Of a DNA stretch of 33,250 bases, positions 8,379-16,257 are shown in pieces. The position numbers and the translations under genes are program-made. Origin of the DNA: an uncultured Lachnospiraceae bacterium (GTDB lineage Bacteria > Bacillota > Clostridia > Lachnospirales > Lachnospiraceae); NCBI GenBank assembly GCA_944381635.1, contig CALWLY010000034.1, positions 1 to 33,250 on the forward strand, in the 5' to 3' direction. Every line of letters starts with the position of its first letter. Position 1 is the stretch's first letter. The notes below the pieces were generated by a model. The model was not told the DNA's origin. It was given only the letters and a program-made list of their open reading frames with translations, and did not search any database.

Positions 8379-9215
8379 TCAGCCACCGAAAATCCATGTT
8401 CTGCCAAGGAAGTAAGCGATGACGATAATACCTAATATAATGCGGTACCATCCGAACACTTTAAAGTCATGTTTCTTAATATAACCCATCAGGAAACGGA
8501 TCACAATCATGGAAACCACAAATGCCACAACCATTCCCACCAGAAGGACCACAAGTTCCTGGCTGCTGAATGCAAAACCGAATTTTACGATTTTAAGAAG
8601 GCTGGCTCCGAACATGACCGGAATAGCAAGGAAAAAGGTAAATTCCGCTGCCACTGTTCTGCTCACGCCGATGAGAAGTCCGCCAACAATGGTCGCTCCT
8701 GAACGTGATGTTCCGGGAAGAACAGCCGCTATCAGCTGAAACAGTCCGATGATCATTGCCGTTTTGTATGTGATCTGGTCCAGAGTTTTTATCTTCGGCT
8801 TTTTTGACTTGTTTCGGTTTTCAATCACAATAAAGGCAATACCGAAGACGATCAGCATAATCGCCACAGTCCAGTAATTGTACAGAAGCGGGCTTACGAT
8901 ATCATCCAGCAAAACGCCATACAACGCCGCCGGCAGGCAGGCCGCTATAATTTTAAACCACATGGTAAACACATCCTTGCGGATGATGTTTTTGCTTTTA
9001 AAATCAAAAGGGAATATTTTGTTCCAGAATAATACAACGACTGCCAGAATAGCCCCCAGCTGAACTACCACCAGAAACATATCCCAGAATTCCTGACTCA
9101 CATTCAGCTTCACGAATTCGTCCAGTAAAATCATATGCCCGGTGCTGCTGATAGGAAGCCACTCGGTAATACCTTCTACCAGACCAAAAAGGGCTGCTTT
9201 TAAAATTTCAGTCAC
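8379..9215 (-). CDS. uppP: Undecaprenyl-diphosphatase UppP (BacA)
   Basis: An integral membrane phosphatase that recycles undecaprenyl diphosphate, the lipid carrier of peptidoglycan and other envelope polymers, and gives bacitracin tolerance. The two family motifs are present: EGITEWLPISSTGHM near the N-terminus and LPGTSRSGATI in the middle. About eight membrane helices fill the 278 residues, the usual length. Start choice: the open frame can be extended to a TTG at 9228-9230, but the ribosome site GGAGGAG overlaps those codons and points to the GTG at 9213-9215 (spacing about 6). It begins 15 nt after the patatin gene stop, so the two are almost certainly one transcript. Confidence 0.95.
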   Translation of the reverse strand: MTEILKAALFGLVEGITEWLPISSTGHMILLDEFVKLNVSQEFWDMFLVVVQLGAILAVVVLFWNKIFPFDFKSKNIIRKDVFTMWFKIIAACLPAALYGVLLDDIVSPLLYNYWTVAIMLIVFGIAFIVIENRNKSKKPKIKTLDQITYKTAMIIGLFQLIAAVLPGTSRSGATIVGGLLIGVSRTVAAEFTFFLAIPVMFGASLLKIVKFGFAFSSQELVVLLVGMVVAFVVSMIVIRFLMGYIKKHDFKVFGWYRIILGIIVIAYFLGRTWIFGG

Positions 9216-9230
9216 TTTTTTCTCCTCCAA

Positions 9231-10085
9231 TTATTGTTTTTGTTCCAAATAAGCCAGTAATTCTGCCTGACAGGCTTTTGCATCCTCATACCCTTCCTGG
9301 TATAAAGTCAGCAGTTTGTCCCTGTTTTTTTCGATTCGTCCTACGTTGCTCTTTTTCCTTGGTCTGATCACGAAAGCCTGGCCGTTGTCTGTCTGGGCTT
9401 TCAGATAATCCAACGTCTCATTATAGGAAATATGACGATTTTTCATCAGCTCATAAACTTTGGGATATTTCGCATAGCAAAGCTTCATCAGTTCAAGATG
9501 GGAAGAGGGCTTTCTGCGATACCCTTCTTCTTTTGTCAGCACGACCACGTTTTTCCGATTGCCGTCCAGAATAGAACGCATAATCGGTATGGAATCCGCA
9601 AGTCCGCCGTCCAGGTATTCTTCCCCGTTAATTTTCACATTCCGGGATACCAGCGGCAAAGACGCGGAGGCTCTCACCGCCTGAATATCTTTGTGCATAT
9701 CCTTCAGGCGAAGGTACTCTGCCCTTCCTGTCCGTATATTTGTGACAACCGCATAGGCTTTTCCCTGATAAGCGTTGAATTTTTCATAGTCGTACAGGTT
9801 CAGCTTATTCGGAATATCATCATAACACATTTTTACTCCGAATAAATCCCCTGTTTTTATTAAATTATATATGCTGCAATAATTTTTATCATTCAGATAA
9901 TCAACGGAAATTGCCAAAGCTCTGCCTCTTTGACCGGAGAGAAAGCTGCACAGATGGCAGGCACCCGCCGATACGCCGTAGCAGTTTGAAAATTCTATTC
10001 CCATATCCAGGAAAAAGTCCAGCACTCCCGCTGTATAAAGGCCCTTCATTCCTCCGCCTTCCAACACCAATCCTGCCTGATACAT
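9231..10085 (-). CDS. Patatin-like phospholipase (YjjU/RssA type)
   Basis: A serine acyl-hydrolase of the patatin family, expected to act on phospholipids or related esters in the cytoplasm. It shows the oxyanion loop GGGMKG (residues about 10-15), the nucleophile elbow GVSAG and the catalytic Asp in DGGLADSIP. The second half has the small extra helical region of the YjjU subgroup. Length 284 residues; no signal peptide or membrane helix. The start ATG at 10083-10085 has CAGGAGGA ahead. It sits between an aminotransferase gene (68 nt upstream) and uppP (15 nt downstream), which suggests an envelope-lipid connection, though the substrate is unknown. Confidence 0.9.
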   Translation of the reverse strand: MYQAGLVLEGGGMKGLYTAGVLDFFLDMGIEFSNCYGVSAGACHLCSFLSGQRGRALAISVDYLNDKNYCSIYNLIKTGDLFGVKMCYDDIPNKLNLYDYEKFNAYQGKAYAVVTNIRTGRAEYLRLKDMHKDIQAVRASASLPLVSRNVKINGEEYLDGGLADSIPIMRSILDGNRKNVVVLTKEEGYRRKPSSHLELMKLCYAKYPKVYELMKNRHISYNETLDYLKAQTDNGQAFVIRPRKKSNVGRIEKNRDKLLTLYQEGYEDAKACQAELLAYLEQKQ

Positions 10086-10153
10086 TTTTTGTCCTCCTGC
10101 AGACTCTTTGTCCGCCTTCTCTATACTGCTTTTGTTTTTGGCATTCTTTTATC

Positions 10154-11356
10154 TTAAACCGATTCTTTTACGCCGTAAACTTCTTTCACAAATTTCTCAA
10201 GCATAATGAGAGAACGCATTACCTTTTCTGTTTCAATACAATAGGCCATACGGAAATAGCCAGGACAGCCAAAGCTGTCGCCGGGCACCAGAATCAGGTC
10301 ATAATCCAGAGCTTTTTTACAGAATTCCTTGGCATCCTCCTCCAGCGCTTTCGGGAAAATGTAAAAAGTGCCGTCCGGTTTCACACAAGTAAATCCCAGC
10401 CTGATCAGGCAATCGTAAATCAGGTTCCGGTTCACCTCGTACACCTGCAGATCCGAAGTTTCGTCAAGCACTTCCGCCACACCAAGCTGAATCAGCGAGG
10501 AGGGACAGTTGTGTCCGATCCCTCTGGAAATCTGTCCGCACATCTGTACAATAGTCTCAGCCTCCCTGCACTCCGGATTCACCGCCACATACCCGATACG
10601 CTCTCCCGGAAGAGAAAGAGATTTGCTGAACGAATAGCACACGATCGTGTTGGGGTAATATTGGGACACATAAGGCGCCTTCTTTTCTTCAAACACAATC
10701 TCCCTGTAGGGCTCGTCGGAAATCAGAAAAATATCATGTCCGAACTGCTCTGCCTTTTCTGTAAGCACACAAGCCAGTTTTTTAAGAGTTTCCTCCGAAT
10801 AGACCACTCCGGTGGGATTGTTCGGCGTATTGATCAGCACTGCCGTGACTTTTGAAGTTAAAAGCTCTTCCATGGCTGCAAAATTTATCTGAAAATTGTT
10901 GGTATCCGCAGGGACCACCTTTAATTTGGCTCCGGTCAGATCCACATACGGATGATATTCCGGGAAAAAGGGAGCAAAAGTAAGAATTTCATCCCCCGGC
11001 GCCGTCACCGCACGGAAGGCATGGGCCAGAGCCGCCGCCGCACCGGATGTGGGAAAAATATGTTCCGGTTTGTAATTCATGGAAAATCTTCGGTTTAAAG
11101 AATCCGCGATTTTTTCTTTCACCGACGCGATACCCAGGCTGGGGCTGTATCCGTGAAGCTCCATAGGGTCTTTTTCTTTCAGAAGTTTGATCAGTGTGTC
11201 CGTAAAGGTATGGGGGACCGGCACGGACGGGTTTCCAAGGCTGTAGTCAAAAACATTCTCGTATCCTATTTCTTTTCCTCTTGCCGCAGCAAATTCGGAC
11301 AGTTCGCGAATCACGCTTTTTCCGCCCAGCATGCTTTTATATTGTTCAGAGATCAT
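10154..11356 (-). CDS. PLP-dependent class I/II aminotransferase
   Basis: A fold-type I pyridoxal-phosphate aminotransferase, probably acting on an amino acid such as aspartate; the exact substrate cannot be read. The 400-residue protein shows the family elements YSLGNPSVPVP, TSGAAAALAHAFRA (phosphate cup), NTPNNPTGVVY, SDEPYREIVF and the Schiff-base lysine in SFSKSLSLPGERIGY. The C-terminal PDGTFYIFPK and FRMAYCIE complete the fold. The chosen ATG (11354-11356) has GGGAGGA 7 nt ahead; a longer frame back to 11392 would run into the repeat region and lacks a site. Probably first gene of aminotransferase-patatin-uppP. Confidence 0.9.
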   Translation of the reverse strand: MISEQYKSMLGGKSVIRELSEFAAARGKEIGYENVFDYSLGNPSVPVPHTFTDTLIKLLKEKDPMELHGYSPSLGIASVKEKIADSLNRRFSMNYKPEHIFPTSGAAAALAHAFRAVTAPGDEILTFAPFFPEYHPYVDLTGAKLKVVPADTNNFQINFAAMEELLTSKVTAVLINTPNNPTGVVYSEETLKKLACVLTEKAEQFGHDIFLISDEPYREIVFEEKKAPYVSQYYPNTIVCYSFSKSLSLPGERIGYVAVNPECREAETIVQMCGQISRGIGHNCPSSLIQLGVAEVLDETSDLQVYEVNRNLIYDCLIRLGFTCVKPDGTFYIFPKALEEDAKEFCKKALDYDLILVPGDSFGCPGYFRMAYCIETEKVMRSLIMLEKFVKEVYGVKESV

Positions 11357-11377
11357 ACTATTATCCTCCCAGGTTTG

Positions 11378-11507
11378 TTCCATGATACCCATGGGATGCT
11401 TCGCATCCCATACAACATTCGAAATCCGCCCTTTCGGGCTCCTTTCTCATGTTTCGCGGGTCTCAAGGTCATACGCTTTCATGCAAGCATGAAGCGTATG
11501 ACTTTTC
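11378..11507. repeat. Palindrome-rich intergenic repeat, copy 1
   Basis: A 130-bp unit repeated almost exactly at 11514-11644. It contains three hairpins: ATGGGATGC/GCATCCCAT (11391-11411), GCCC/GGGC around TTTC (11428-11439), and a 16-bp stem GTCATACGCTT..CATGC / GCATGAAGCGTATGAC (11468-11502). It lies upstream of the aminotransferase start. No coding frame of interest. Confidence 0.85.
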
Positions 11508-11513
11508 TTCCTT

Positions 11514-11644
11514 TTCCATGATACCCATGGGATGCTTTCGCATCCCATGTAACATTCGAAATCCGCCCTTTCGGGCTTCTTTCTCATGTTTGACGGGTCT
11601 CAAGGTCATGCGCTTTCATGCAAGCATGAAGCGTATGACTTTTC
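11514..11644. repeat. Palindrome-rich intergenic repeat, copy 2
   Basis: Second copy, 6 nt after the first, differing by one inserted T and a handful of substitutions. Some of these fall in loops; the long hairpin (11605-11639) has one change on the left arm that leaves a G-T pair. The pair is flanked by ATGATACC (11382-11389) and GGTATCAT (11651-11658), which are inverted with respect to each other. Confidence 0.85.
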
Positions 11645-11692
11645 GACCCTGGTATCATTTTAACACATCAGTGCAGAATAGCAAGTGTGAGG

Positions 11693-11721
11693 TTGTTCTT
11701 TGGGGTGGGGCGTATTATAAT
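11693..11721 (+). promoter_or_regulatory. Promoter of the ROK kinase gene
   Basis: TTGTTC (11693-11698), 17-bp spacer, consensus TATAAT (11716-11721). The predicted leader before the ATG at 11801 is about 72 nt. Confidence 0.6.
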
Positions 11722-11800
11722 AGCGGAAGGTACTGAAAACAGGCCGTGAGGGCCGTTTATTCGGGCAGGTTCTTTTCTGCCTTTACAAGGAGAAAAAATT

Positions 11801-12811
11801 ATGAAGCAGTATTATATCGGCGTAGATCTGGGCGGAACGAATATCAAAGTTTCTGTGTTTACCAGCGATTTTCGGCTTTTGGGGGAGAATCGCACGCCCA
11901 CGCAGGTGGAACATGGTTCGGATCATGTTTTAAGCCGCATTTATGAAAATATCACAGCTCTTCTTGATGAGCTTCATCTTGACACGTCCGATATCCGGTG
12001 TATGGGAATCGGCGTACCGGGTATATTGGACATTCCCAACGGAATTTCCCGTTTTTCCCCGAATTTCCCGAAATGGAAGGAAGTGCCCATAGCGGCCTGG
12101 ATGGAAAATCATCTGCATATCCCTGTTTTTATTGACAATGACGCCAGAGTGAATCTGTACGGAGAATGGCGTTTCGGCGCAGGAAAAAACAGAAAAAATG
12201 TCCTTATGATCACACTGGGAACGGGACTTGGCGGCGCTGCTGTGGTGGATGGAAGAGTCATCTACGGTGCTACGGGAAGTGCCGGAGAAATTGGTCATAT
12301 CAACATGTACCGGGAGGGGAGAGAATGCCGCTGCGGAAGCTCCGGCTGTCTTGGCCGGTATGTGTCTGCTCTCGGAATTTTGCGCACCTTCCGGGAAAAA
12401 GTAGAAAGCGGCGCCGAAAGCGTTGTGTGTGACTGGGTACAGGGGGATTTAAGTAAAGTGACTGCGGCCATGCTCTCCGATGCCTATGACGCCGGGGATG
12501 CCACCGCCATCGAAACCATGAAGGAAACCGGCGAGCTTTTAGGATACGGTCTCTGCGCCGTTTTCAGCCTGTATAACCCGGAAATCATCATTGTAGGCGG
12601 CGGTATGTCAAACACCGGCGACCGCCTTTTGCAATACACCAGAGCCATCCTGGAAAAACACGCGCTGCGCATCCCCTATGCAGCGTGCACCATTGTCACC
12701 GCTGTGCTTGGCGATTCTGCCGGTATGCTTGGTGCTGCAGTCTATGCCAAAGAGAAAATGGATGAGCTGGAACCGGAGCCGGATCTTTCGGAAGTCTTAA
12801 GTTTCCGATAA
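11801..12811 (+). CDS. ROK-family sugar kinase (glucokinase-like)
   Basis: A cytosolic ATP-dependent kinase of the ROK family, most like Firmicutes glucokinases that start glycolysis by phosphorylating glucose. The 336 residues show the phosphate-1 motif (YIGVDLGGTNIKVSVF, residues 4-19), a substrate-binding region with FIDNDARVNLYGEW, the phosphate-2 GTGLGGAAV, and the ROK signature GEIGHINM followed by the Zn-binding CRCGSSGCLGRY. The adenosine motif IIIVGGGMSNTGD is near the C-terminus. There is no N-terminal DNA-binding domain, so it is a kinase rather than a ROK repressor. The start has AAGGAGA ahead. Monocistronic, convergent with the CobS-like gene. Sugar specificity is inferred. Confidence 0.92.
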   Translation: MKQYYIGVDLGGTNIKVSVFTSDFRLLGENRTPTQVEHGSDHVLSRIYENITALLDELHLDTSDIRCMGIGVPGILDIPNGISRFSPNFPKWKEVPIAAWMENHLHIPVFIDNDARVNLYGEWRFGAGKNRKNVLMITLGTGLGGAAVVDGRVIYGATGSAGEIGHINMYREGRECRCGSSGCLGRYVSALGILRTFREKVESGAESVVCDWVQGDLSKVTAAMLSDAYDAGDATAIETMKETGELLGYGLCAVFSLYNPEIIIVGGGMSNTGDRLLQYTRAILEKHALRIPYAACTIVTAVLGDSAGMLGAAVYAKEKMDELEPEPDLSEVLSFR

Positions 12812-12890
12812 ATCTCTAGCGTCAGCAACCATTTTCCGGGCAGTCTCTGATTGCCTGAGTGCTTTGAGTGCGCATCCACGGCGGAGCGTC

Positions 12891-12932
12891 TTTTTTATAC
12901 GCCAGGAAAGGAACTTCCTGGCGTATAAAAAA
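12891..12932. terminator. Bidirectional terminator 1 between ROK and CobS-like genes
   Basis: A perfect 18-bp inverted repeat (12891-12908 and 12915-12932, core ATACGCCAGGAA) with a 6-nt loop and A/T runs at both outer ends. It can end transcripts from either convergent gene. Its right A run (12927-12932) is shared with the next hairpin. Confidence 0.85.
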
Positions 12933-12976
12933 TGGTGCTGCAACATCAGAAAAAGATTTTTGCAGCACCATTTTTT
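12927..12976. terminator. Bidirectional terminator 2, overlapping terminator 1
   Basis: A perfect 17-bp inverted repeat: 12927-12943 (core TGGTGCTGCAA) and 12960-12976, with a 16-nt loop, again with A and T runs outside. It lies 8 nt past the stop of the CobS-like gene on the minus strand and serves as its main terminator. Confidence 0.85.
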
Positions 12977-12984
12977 CGTTTTTC

Positions 12985-13767
12985 TTAATAAACAACCGGT
13001 CCGATGGGGATACGGTACACGATAATTACAACCAAAGGAATCACAAGCTCGCATACCTGCACGAAGAAACTTGCGATGTCTTCTGTCACACCGCCAAAGT
13101 GTACGAAGGTTACATAGCAGTAGAAAAGGAATGCAAGAAGCGTTCCAGCCAGGCAGGAAAGCCCCATCATCACATTCAGATTCAGCATCCAGATCACACT
13201 GCCTGCCAAATACAGCATAAGAACCGCTGAAACAATAATCTTAGTCTTTCCTTCCGGAACAAAAGAGGAGCCTTTGCTCTCCTGGCTGTGAGGAAACAGA
13301 ATGATCGTCAGTCCGTGGATTGCTCTGGAAATTACAAAGCCAACCACAACTACCGGCCAGGCATCCAGAGGAAGTTCGCTCCACAGTCCAACCAGCAGCA
13401 GAAAATAGCTGATGCAGGTGATGATGGCAAAGTAACCGCTGTGGGAATCCTTTAAAATTTCCAGTTTTCCGTCCTGGGATTTATGGGAGCAAAGAGCATC
13501 TACGGTTCTGAAAAATCCGTCCAGATAAGCACCTTTCGATAAAATAATGGGGACGAGGGCGCACACAACCGCCTTCAAAAAAGAAGAGTTGAGAAGATAG
13601 GTTCCACCCATGCTCCATTTGTCCAGCACCCATGCGATCACGATGCCCACAACGGGAACAAAACAGAGAAGATACTGCATATTCTCCTTGTTTTTTTCCA
13701 CTTTTCTTGCCGGAATGATCGAATACATCGAAAATGCCAGCCGCAGACTGTTCCATACCTGTTTCAT
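12985..13767 (-). CDS. CobS-like protein (adenosylcobinamide-GDP ribazoletransferase family), divergent
   Basis: CobS proteins join adenosylcobinamide-GDP to alpha-ribazole in the last steps of cobalamin synthesis, in the membrane. This 260-residue protein has the family's size, its N-terminal LAFSMYSIIP and the central LDG..DAL..H with LEILKDSHSGYFA. Several hydrophobic helices are visible. The core motif departs from the usual GGxHxDGxxDxxDA: here it reads KGAYLDGFFRTVDAL, so the middle Asp is Arg and the His is Tyr. No other cobalamin gene lies nearby. The ATG at 13765-13767 has TGGAGG ahead. It may be a diverged paralogue with changed activity. It follows the DUF3048 gene after 76 nt on the same strand. 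Confidence 0.75.
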   Translation of the reverse strand: MKQVWNSLRLAFSMYSIIPARKVEKNKENMQYLLCFVPVVGIVIAWVLDKWSMGGTYLLNSSFLKAVVCALVPIILSKGAYLDGFFRTVDALCSHKSQDGKLEILKDSHSGYFAIITCISYFLLLVGLWSELPLDAWPVVVVGFVISRAIHGLTIILFPHSQESKGSSFVPEGKTKIIVSAVLMLYLAGSVIWMLNLNVMMGLSCLAGTLLAFLFYCYVTFVHFGGVTEDIASFFVQVCELVIPLVVIIVYRIPIGPVVY

Positions 13768-13794
13768 GTTTTTAGTCCTCCATGCTTTTTCTGT

Positions 13795-13833
13795 TGACAG
13801 CCCCTCACAAAAAACGTTTCCGCTTTGCTGTCA
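13795..13833. repeat. Short inverted repeat between DUF3048 and CobS-like genes
   Basis: TGACAGC (13795-13801) and GCTGTCA (13827-13833) are exact inverted repeats with a 25-nt loop. No T run follows on the minus strand, so a terminator is unlikely; it could be an operator or chance. Confidence 0.3.
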
Positions 13834-13843
13834 GAAGATTTCT

Positions 13844-14986
13844 TCAAGCATTTTTTTCCTTTGTCTGAAGTTTCTCCAATATTATAACATCATCCGCATA
13901 ATCATCCCAGATCAGACAGATCCAGGTCTTTCCCCGGTTAAGCTCAATCACTTCACCGTCCTGATTCCGATAAATGGCCGGATCTTCGTCCGCATAACGA
14001 GACCATGTGCCTTCAATCTGCTTTCCGGCGGTGAACACCTGGACGCGTCTCTCATCCCCCGGGGTATAGCCGCCGTGAAGACTGAAGATCAGATAGTCGT
14101 TTTTATCACGGACCTCTCCGCCTACATATTGAAAAATCACATTGTCCACAGCTACCGGCTCCCCGTCCAGCTCATCGATCTGCGGTTCTCCGTACTGATA
14201 CCGGTAATATTTTCCGGTTTCCGGATCATATTCAAAGTAAGCCTGTACTTTGCTGTATCCGTTTTTTAAATTTTTCGCCGTCCCTCCCGGGTAAAGAGCC
14301 ATGGCGTCTTTTTCCTCTTCGTATTCTGCCCTTTGCCCTTTGGGAGCAAAAGCAAATTTTGTCTTATGGTCCTCGTTGTAGGTAACCCGGTATCCGAACC
14401 TTTCAATCTCTCTGCCTACGCTATCACCGCTCACATAAACGTTATGGGGCGCTTTTCTGTCTGCAGTCCGATAAAAAGCTTCCTCCGCCGGCCTTCTGAT
14501 TCCGGCCACCGCTCCGCTGATGTTGTCCACTTTGTCGCTGTTTATCAAATCCCCCACATAAGGGGTGGCCTGGCCAAAATGAACGTATATAGCGTCAAAT
14601 TCCATGGCGCAGTACACAAAATAATCTCTGCTGCTGCGCACGGATCCAACTTTCTCTGCCGCATCAAAATTTTCAAAAATTCCCATCAGCCGGGTGATCC
14701 TTCCCTCCACAGGCGCTTCATAAATCACAGAAGCGTCTCCGATTCCGGACTGAGGGCAGGCTTCCCTGCTGTTGCTTAACATGACAGCAACGGGCCGCTG
14801 TCTCCCTGCTTTTTCCGGCACAGCCTCTCCGGTCAGATAACTTTCTTTGAAAACCTCTCCAGTATCCGTCTCCTGTCCGTCCGAAGTCTGTTCTGATTCC
14901 TGCGCCATTTCTGCCTCCCGGCAGGAACACAAAAACAGTGTCAGAAAAAGAAGCAGACAGGAAAATACTGCTTTCTTTTTCGTCAT
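13844..14986 (-). CDS. DUF3048 (YerB-like) lipoprotein
   Basis: A predicted surface lipoprotein of the YerB/DUF3048 family, whose function is unknown. The signal peptide is clear: a KKK N-region, a hydrophobic stretch and a lipobox ending LFLCSC near residues 17-22, where the second Cys would be acylated. An acidic linker (about 23-50) leads into the conserved DUF3048 part (RPVAVMLSNSREACPQSGIG, EGRITRLMGIF, GSVRSSRDYFV) and the C-terminal subdomain (GKTWICLIW at the end). The 380 residues fit the family. The ATG lies at 14984-14986 behind a weak site (AGGAGCAG). It may share a transcript with the CobS-like gene downstream. Confidence 0.88.
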   Translation of the reverse strand: MTKKKAVFSCLLLFLTLFLCSCREAEMAQESEQTSDGQETDTGEVFKESYLTGEAVPEKAGRQRPVAVMLSNSREACPQSGIGDASVIYEAPVEGRITRLMGIFENFDAAEKVGSVRSSRDYFVYCAMEFDAIYVHFGQATPYVGDLINSDKVDNISGAVAGIRRPAEEAFYRTADRKAPHNVYVSGDSVGREIERFGYRVTYNEDHKTKFAFAPKGQRAEYEEEKDAMALYPGGTAKNLKNGYSKVQAYFEYDPETGKYYRYQYGEPQIDELDGEPVAVDNVIFQYVGGEVRDKNDYLIFSLHGGYTPGDERRVQVFTAGKQIEGTWSRYADEDPAIYRNQDGEVIELNRGKTWICLIWDDYADDVIILEKLQTKEKNA

Positions 14987-15351
14987 AAATCTGCTCCTTC
15001 CCTTGCGGCGGCTTTCCTGCTGCCGCTGCCGGACCGTTACACTTTGGGAATACGAAAGAAAGTTTCGGAAATTGAGATGATTGGTTTCCTGTTATTTCCA
15101 TTCCGCCTTATTTTACATTCAGTCCGGCTAAAAATCTAGTTTTTTTTGGTTTTATCACAAAATTATAACAATTTGCCAAAGATTTTTCACGAATCTCTCT
15201 CATAGCTTTCCTCTGATTCCCCTGCGCGATACTGGGATAAATTACCGTAACAATTCTGTTCTCCTCTGTACACCGACGCCGCTGTTGTGGTACGATTAAA
15301 AAAATTTGATTTATTTTTATTGTTAATTTCCAAAAATCCGGGAGGTCGACT
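14987..15351. other. Divergent intergenic region between DUF3048 and AraC genes
   Basis: 365 nt without a gene. On the minus strand an extended -10 (TGTTATAAT; TATAAT at 15162-15167) could serve the DUF3048 gene with a ~170-nt leader. The last 60 nt before the AraC start are very A/T-rich and probably hold its promoter, but no clear -35/-10 pair stands out. The ribosome site GGGAGG of the AraC gene ends 6 nt before its ATG. Confidence 0.35.
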
Positions 15352-16230
15352 ATGAACAAGCAGGAATACCACAAACTGAAAGAATCGGTAATCCATCAGG
15401 AAGCGCATATGCCCATCCGGCACTATCATTATCACTATCCGGAAAATATGCAGTTTTTCGGCACACACTGGCATGAAGAGGCGGAGTTTACCTATATATC
15501 CGGCGGTATGGGCTCATACATTATCGATTCCCAGGTATGCCCTTTAAAAGAAGGGGATATTGTCCTGATCGGCCCCAATCTTCTTCACTCCGGAAAGATG
15601 ACCGGCGAATCTCCTTTTGTCACCGACGTATTTGTATTTCGCCTTTCTCTTCTCGATTCTTCCATCCCTGATGCGGTGACGGTACGCTATGTGACACCAC
15701 TTTTAAAGGGGGAAGTGCGTATGCCCGCCGTGATACATCCGGAAGATCCCGGTTACGAAGAATTAAAAAAGAGCCTGTTTGCCATCAAACAGGCTCTGGA
15801 GGAAAAGCCCGCTGCCTTTGAATTGTCCATCAAAGAACAGCTTCTTCACTTTTTCCTCATTCTTTACCAAAATTCTTATATTTATACACAGAACATCACC
15901 GGAAAAACACATGAAAATGAGGAAAAGATCCGGCAGATTCTGGATTTTATCCAGGAACATTTCCGCGAGGTTATTACCATCGAACAGCTGGCAGATCAGA
16001 TTGGATTCTCTTCCTGCCATTTTATGAACCTTTTTAAAAAATATACCGGAACTACCTGCACAGGTTTTATCAGCCAGTGCCGGTTAAACGCGGCCGCCAG
16101 AGAACTTCAGGAATCAGACTCCCCGGTGCTCACCATCGCCTACAATGCCGGTTACAACAACATTTCCTATTTCAACCGTGCTTTTAAAAAACAATTCGGC
16201 ATGACTCCCGGCGAGTTCCGGCGCAGTTAA
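15352..16230 (+). CDS. AraC-family regulator with N-terminal cupin
   Basis: A transcription factor of 292 residues. The N-terminal half (about 15-130) is an AraC-type cupin with HWHEEAEFTYISGG and GDIVLIGPNLLHSG, which usually binds a sugar or related small molecule. The C-terminal half (about 190-292) carries two helix-turn-helix units; the first contains TIEQLADQIGFSSCHFMNLF and the second VLTIAYNAGYNNISYFNRAF, ending in the family signature FKKQFGMTPGEFRRS. It is convergent with the DHHW gene and divergent from the DUF3048 gene. No sugar genes adjoin it, so its target and ligand are unknown. Confidence 0.92.
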   Translation: MNKQEYHKLKESVIHQEAHMPIRHYHYHYPENMQFFGTHWHEEAEFTYISGGMGSYIIDSQVCPLKEGDIVLIGPNLLHSGKMTGESPFVTDVFVFRLSLLDSSIPDAVTVRYVTPLLKGEVRMPAVIHPEDPGYEELKKSLFAIKQALEEKPAAFELSIKEQLLHFFLILYQNSYIYTQNITGKTHENEEKIRQILDFIQEHFREVITIEQLADQIGFSSCHFMNLFKKYTGTTCTGFISQCRLNAAARELQESDSPVLTIAYNAGYNNISYFNRAFKKQFGMTPGEFRRS

Positions 16231-16257
16231 ATCAATCTTAATCCTTCTGAACAAATC

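Noticed and set aside
9911-10855. A 314-codon plus-strand frame spanning the patatin and aminotransferase genes
   Set aside because: It runs antisense across two well-supported genes and their gap and has no recognisable domain.
13768-13843. Possible cobalamin riboswitch ahead of the CobS-like gene
   Set aside because: The gap is only 76 nt and lacks the B12-box pattern; only a 7-bp inverted repeat is present.
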